Positions 59,221 to 64,000 of a stretch of DNA of 64,000 bases are shown piece by piece. Position 1 is the stretch's first letter. Each line of letters begins with the position of its first letter. The DNA comes from Antedon mediterranea (lineage: Eukaryota; Echinodermata; Crinoidea; Comatulida; Antedonidae). The position numbers and the translations under genes were made by a program. Below the pieces are notes generated by a model. That model was not told where the DNA came from. It did no database searches and was given only the letters and a program-made list of their open reading frames with translations. The stretch spans positions 28,256,288 through 28,320,287 of the forward strand of contig NC_092676.1 of the NCBI RefSeq assembly GCF_964355755.1, read 5' to 3'.

Positions 59221-59841
59221 GCAAGGAAATCTATTGTAGGCTACAGCTAAACAATTTTTTCTATATTTCTCGGCCAAAAACGCCCTCTATGAGACTGTTC
59301 CACAGTTTGCAGAGGTTCGTCTGCAATCATATTTTTCACTATCATCAAATCTACAAATAAACCGTAAGTCTTCATTACTCCTTGCATTCAACACAAAATG
59401 CTCCTGATTTTGAACCCTAGTAAGGTAAGGTAATCAACACAGATGGACATTTACACATGTACATGTTTTTTGTATCTTTTACACTTAAATTCTTAAGTCA
59501 TCATGAGCAAGTACATTTTCCCAAGAAATTATGTTTAAAAACAATTTTATAAGAAAAACTCTTTACAATTGTATTGTATTACTGTATATATGCAGAACAG
59601 AATGTCTGACAGAGAGACTCGTACATTATTATAATGTAGCATCTTTGATCATTTTGTATAATAAAGTATGCGTACGATAAGGAAGATGAAATAGAATAAA
59701 ATTAAGTTGATAATGTAATAGCAATTTCGTTGTATATTTCTGGTAAAAGTATTATCTTTAACAATGTTTAACAAATCTACAAATCATTCAAGAACTAAAA
59801 GACATGTTTCTATTGCAATAGGCAATTGAAAATTTGACTAG

Positions 59842-59997
59842 AGACCCCCTTACTCCTTCACAACAGAAAGATTTACACCACCACCGCCACTGCTACAACA
59901 AGGACGTGATGACGACAATGACGAATTCAAACCGCCACCACCCGATTCTGACAAAACCGAAATTCTAAGAGAACAATTCAAACAAATGAAACCTTAA
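59842..59997 (+). other. Possible orphan terminal exon
   Basis: After an AG preceded by 'aaaatttgactag' the frame reads about 51 codons to a TAA: 'RFTPPPPLLQQGRDDDNDEF' then 'KPPPPDSDKTEILREQFKQM'. The Pro/Asp-rich composition and raised GC are unlike the surroundings and look coding. No upstream partner exon is recognised. The AG here is also an in-frame TAG, so it cannot start within this frame. Low confidence. Confidence 0.25.
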
Positions 59998-60723
59998 TCA
60001 AACCATTGCACAGGTCTGTGGTCCATAACATTTTGTTTCTTATGAGAAATAGCATAATTATTTCTATTTGAATCTGTAATTTTATTTTTGGCATTTGAAT
60101 AGCATGTAACCTACTTGATAAAACAGACGTTGCTGAAGTAGGCCTAATCAAGTTTCAAGAGTAACGGTGATTTTACTTTTCGATTATGCTTTAGGTATAT
60201 ATTTTTGTTAAAATCAAATCTAAGCTTATTTTTAGTCAGATATCGGATGACAGAATGTTATATAAACATATTGTTAATTTACAGCTTTTAATAGTTTAAT
60301 TAATCTATCACTAGGATAGAAAATGGACTCGTTTTTACTTTAGTAACTTGTAGTGTGTTTACATTCATTTTGGCATTACACCAAATTACTTGATATTTAA
60401 TATTAACATTTTTAATGAAATTTATATCAATACATTCACCAAGCATGAATATAGACGTTGGGAATGACTCAACAAAAATCTTGCAAATGCAAATTAATTT
60501 TCTCAAAAATGTTAAAATATTAAATATCAATTAACAATGACAAATTATTTTTAAGGTTATAATACACCCATATAACGTGCAATTAAACCTTCAATTAAGC
60601 GTACAAATTATTTAGATAAAGTATTAATAAAATGTCATAATTATGCTGTCAGTTAATTGTCATTACCGGTACTTTAAAATAAGACTTAGCTTAAAAATAA
60701 TAATCGGTAGAAGGCAACCAATG
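59998..60723. other. Gene-free AT-rich spacer
   Basis: No feature that I can support. Confidence 0.45.
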
Positions 60724-63700
60724 TTATTAGCTGATTTTGCATCTACATATTTCGTTGTGTCATTCATGTGGTTGGTACATTTAAAGAATTGTGCCTGTGC
60801 CTCTGAAATAAATATTATATGTATACGTACATTCACATACTAATCGTATACACAATTGCTTATTATTGACTGTCTAAGCAAATAAGCAAAGTAAAAATAT
60901 TTCAAACAAATTACTATAACGCACTCAGTCAATCTTAAATGGCGGGTACCTCAATCTGACGATAAGAGAATTTACTCTTCCCTGGTTAAGCCTAAGTTTT
61001 TGTTGTTTTTTTAATGTTGTATAGGTTTTGAGTAACAAGCAGATTTACACTTTTCAACACTGGCGGCTTACAGACTTTTTTCGTTTCCTTTCATTGTGAA
61101 TTTAATTCTTTGCAATAGGCACTTAGGCCTACATATTTCAATGTTTTGTAAAATTTAGGTGGTTGGTAATTGCATTTTAATATAGCTACGTAAAAACTAA
61201 TGGTGACGTGTCTGTTGTCTTGGTAGAGTAAATAAAATGTATTTGTGGATGTTCGTATGTTTCTTTTTTAATTCGTCCGGTACCCATGATTAATGTTGCA
61301 AAGCTGCACTATACTAGCCAACGAAGCTGCACTTGCCAATCTATCTATATGGAATATTGATAGCCCAAGTAACACCGAAATTGATCATTTAAGGAAGAGC
61401 AATTAGTTATGTAAATGAATACATGATAAAAAGTTTAAATTGTACAACACATGCTGTAATGGTACCTAACATACTTATAGCCTATACTTTGTCCTTTTTC
61501 TTTTACTATAACACATGATAAAATGTCAAAACACAATTTATCACAATAAAAAAAGAAAGATCAAGATATTGATTGAAAAGAAATATAAATACCGGTAACC
61601 AACATAGAGATACTAAAGCTACTAGTCACATCTGTTCCGTTTAACAAACAGAAGACGGTGCAGTCTGAACAAAATGTAATTCAAAGCAAAAAATTAAATT
61701 GGCTGTCAGACAATGGTTTTGGTTAAAATTAGACGTTTCTTTTCTCTGTTTATAAGTGAAATAATAATTTTTATTTTTTTTTTACAGAAGTGAATAGCTT
61801 TATTAAAACTGCAAAATTACCTATTTAAAGACAATACATCTTTAATTATTGTTCTTTCTTAATAAATAGTTATTTTTGTTTAACAATCAGTAGTAAACAT
61901 TTTGTTTGACGTGAATATATAGTCCGGCGTACTGTACAGAACAAAAATATAATCATAAACTAAACTATAGTAGTGTACTGCGAGTTTATTGAACAAGATT
62001 TTACAGATTACATGCATCTCTGTATTAGCAAATGTTTTCATAGACTCTCCTCTCCCAGACGTGCTTTGGGATTTGTAATTTGAGCATGACCCGTCCGAGT
62101 TTACAAAATCCCAAAACTGTCAGCCTTAGAACTCTAGTTTCCCCTTGAAATAGCGTCTGAATGAGATGGGAATATTAGCTGACAAAGCCACGGCGAAAAA
62201 AAAAAGATTTAACGGCAGATTTATATCCTCGTCCGATCTATTTAATTGATACATTTAGGCCTAGTAAAATGTAATATCGAACTATGTATTTCTATTAATT
62301 ATACGCTGACTATTACATTCAACGCAATATGTTCTTAAGCTTTTAGTAAACAGAGAGAGCCTACTCTCTGTGTGAATGTGTCTTAGCAGGAGTACATTTT
62401 TAAGTCATCATGAACAAGTACATTAATTGTTCAATAATGTTGGGCTAGTAGTCTATATAAAAACCATACTGTTTTCTTGCCATTTCCAAGAAATTATGTT
62501 TAAAAACAATTTTTTAGAAAAACTGTTTACAACTGTGTTACTGTATATAACAGAACAGAATGTTTGGAGAGAGAGAGACTCGTTCATTATTATAATGTAG
62601 CGTCTTTGGTCATCATTTTGTATATAAAGTATTTGTATGATAACCAAGAATAAATAGAATAAAATTAAGTTATATATAGTTGATAGATATCATAGAAATT
62701 TTGTTGTATATTTCTGGTAAAAGTATTATTTTTAGCAATGTGATAACAAATCTACTAGCTTCAACATCTATTATTAAAAATAGCTTATCATTTTCTTAAG
62801 CAAAATGCCAGATCATTGTAATTTGTATAATAAGTAAAAATATCCAGTTGTGAAAAACATTCCACCACAGAATGGTACCAGCATGACAAATCTATGAACT
62901 TCACAAATAATATTATTTTATATGATAACAATTTCTCCATGGTTACATATGGTCCAGAATTTGCTTTACTGGGTTATTAATGGGTGATGGTTCAGCGTTT
63001 GCTACTACGGTATATTTCAAAGATATAAACGCATTGTTGCTCCGGTCTTTTCGGTCGTGAAATTAGAATAACATTACTAAACACGCAATATCTAAAAATA
63101 TAGATATATCCATATATAGTTACTTTTATCATAGAATAATTGCTATAGTTGTTTGTAGAAGTTGATACAATGATATCAGGCTGGGACCATCCTGTTCTTC
63201 ACAACTGGAATACTTTCTTTGTAAACAGTTCGTCTCTGCACACAAATAAAATTCTCCATGCTTAATCTGACCTATTGTGTTTATTATATTTACTTATATC
63301 AATTCGTTTTCTTCCAGCAATCCACAGAAAATACTAGCTATCGCATTATGTCTCTGAAATCTGCAACATCATGTTGGTTGTATACACGTCCCAGTATTGC
63401 CATTGCATTAGCGTTATTTTATTAAGTTTTGTTATAAAACGCAATGTTCTTGAGACCATGGAGGTATAATGTTGAGACACACACACAAACACGTACCTTA
63501 TTTTAAATTTACTAATAACCAAAGATCGTATAGCGCCACGTAGTTTCTTTGCTAATAACCTATTTGCCATAATATCGGATTTGTTTATATAAATTCCAGA
63601 AGCACAATTATGATCATTGAATTTTAAGTATATGACGATTGTATTATTCCAAAAAACATTTGACTGATTATGATATTATTGCATTCAGTCATTCTTAATT

Positions 63701-64000
63701 TCTAAAGGCCCATTACACCAAAAGTATATTGTCTTAATTGTCGTTCGTGTTTCAACACGCAATTTTATTATATAAATGCTTGTTTTCACTCTCGATGTAT
63801 TGTATGAGCTCAATATAAGCCTAATAGTAAACGAACTCCTATAGCTACTGTCAATTTTACTGTCTACAAATTGAGTAGGATCCACTTTGCCTGTAAAAAT
63901 TAGAGATTTTTTTTATCGTCAAATAAGTACAAATGCTTTTCAAAGCCCCATTTTGACATGCAGGCATATATTTACTGCAAACATATGCTAAGTCAATTTA
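60724..64000 (+). repeat. Segmental duplication D1, copy 2 (runs off the window)
   Basis: Direct copy of 39424-42706. The repeat continues to the last base of the window, so its true end lies outside. By analogy with copy 1, an EEP gene of type d could follow about 1.2 kb beyond the window edge. Confidence 0.9.

Overview
The window looks like nuclear DNA of a marine deuterostome invertebrate, most likely an echinoderm. It is strongly AT-rich and has spliced genes with GT-AG introns, AATAAA signals, tRNA-derived SINEs, MITEs and a Ty3/gypsy LTR element. It also has the many 'taggcctac'-type words I associate with echinoderm and hemichordate genomes, and a FoxQ2 forkhead gene. The taxonomic call is inference.

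Layout. 1-4 kb: AT-rich sequence with an ~82-bp minisatellite, then a compact FoxQ2 promoter with a CRE, four Sox-type motifs, an inverted CCAAT pair and a TATA box. 4.0-6.2 kb: a complete three-exon foxQ2 (385 aa). 6.8-14.0 kb: a complete eleven-exon tm7sf3 (559 aa) on the same strand, with MITEs and SINEs in its introns. 14-64 kb: a rapidly rearranging block with no conventional conserved gene. It is built from repeated copies of one module containing an intronless gene for a DNase I-fold (EEP) nuclease-like protein of about 260-280 aa. The upstream region of that gene carries a CCAAT-containing palindrome, and two modules also carry a truncated Ig V-like reading frame.

The EEP family has seven loci, all on the plus strand: a (17550-18301, one frameshift); b (22658-30771, split by a retrotransposon); c (35660, 5' stub); d (43872-44657, one internal stop plus a changed catalytic residue); e (49240-50034, the only fully open copy); f (54537, 5' stub); g (56315-56722, 3' half). 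Copy b holds a four-level nest: EEP gene, then a gypsy element with identical 192-bp LTRs, then a DNA transposon with ~510-bp terminal inverted repeats, then a tRNA-derived SINE. The target duplications ATGCA and AAAG mark the two outer insertions.

Degraded pieces of the last tm7sf3 exon lie inside the modules, so the block may have grown by duplication from the 3' end of tm7sf3. A ~3.3-kb direct duplication (39.4-42.7 kb and 60.7-64.0 kb), two satellite arrays and a Helitron-like insertion complete the region. The best candidate for an undescribed system is the EEP plus Ig-fragment array. Its biochemical role cannot be read from the sequence.
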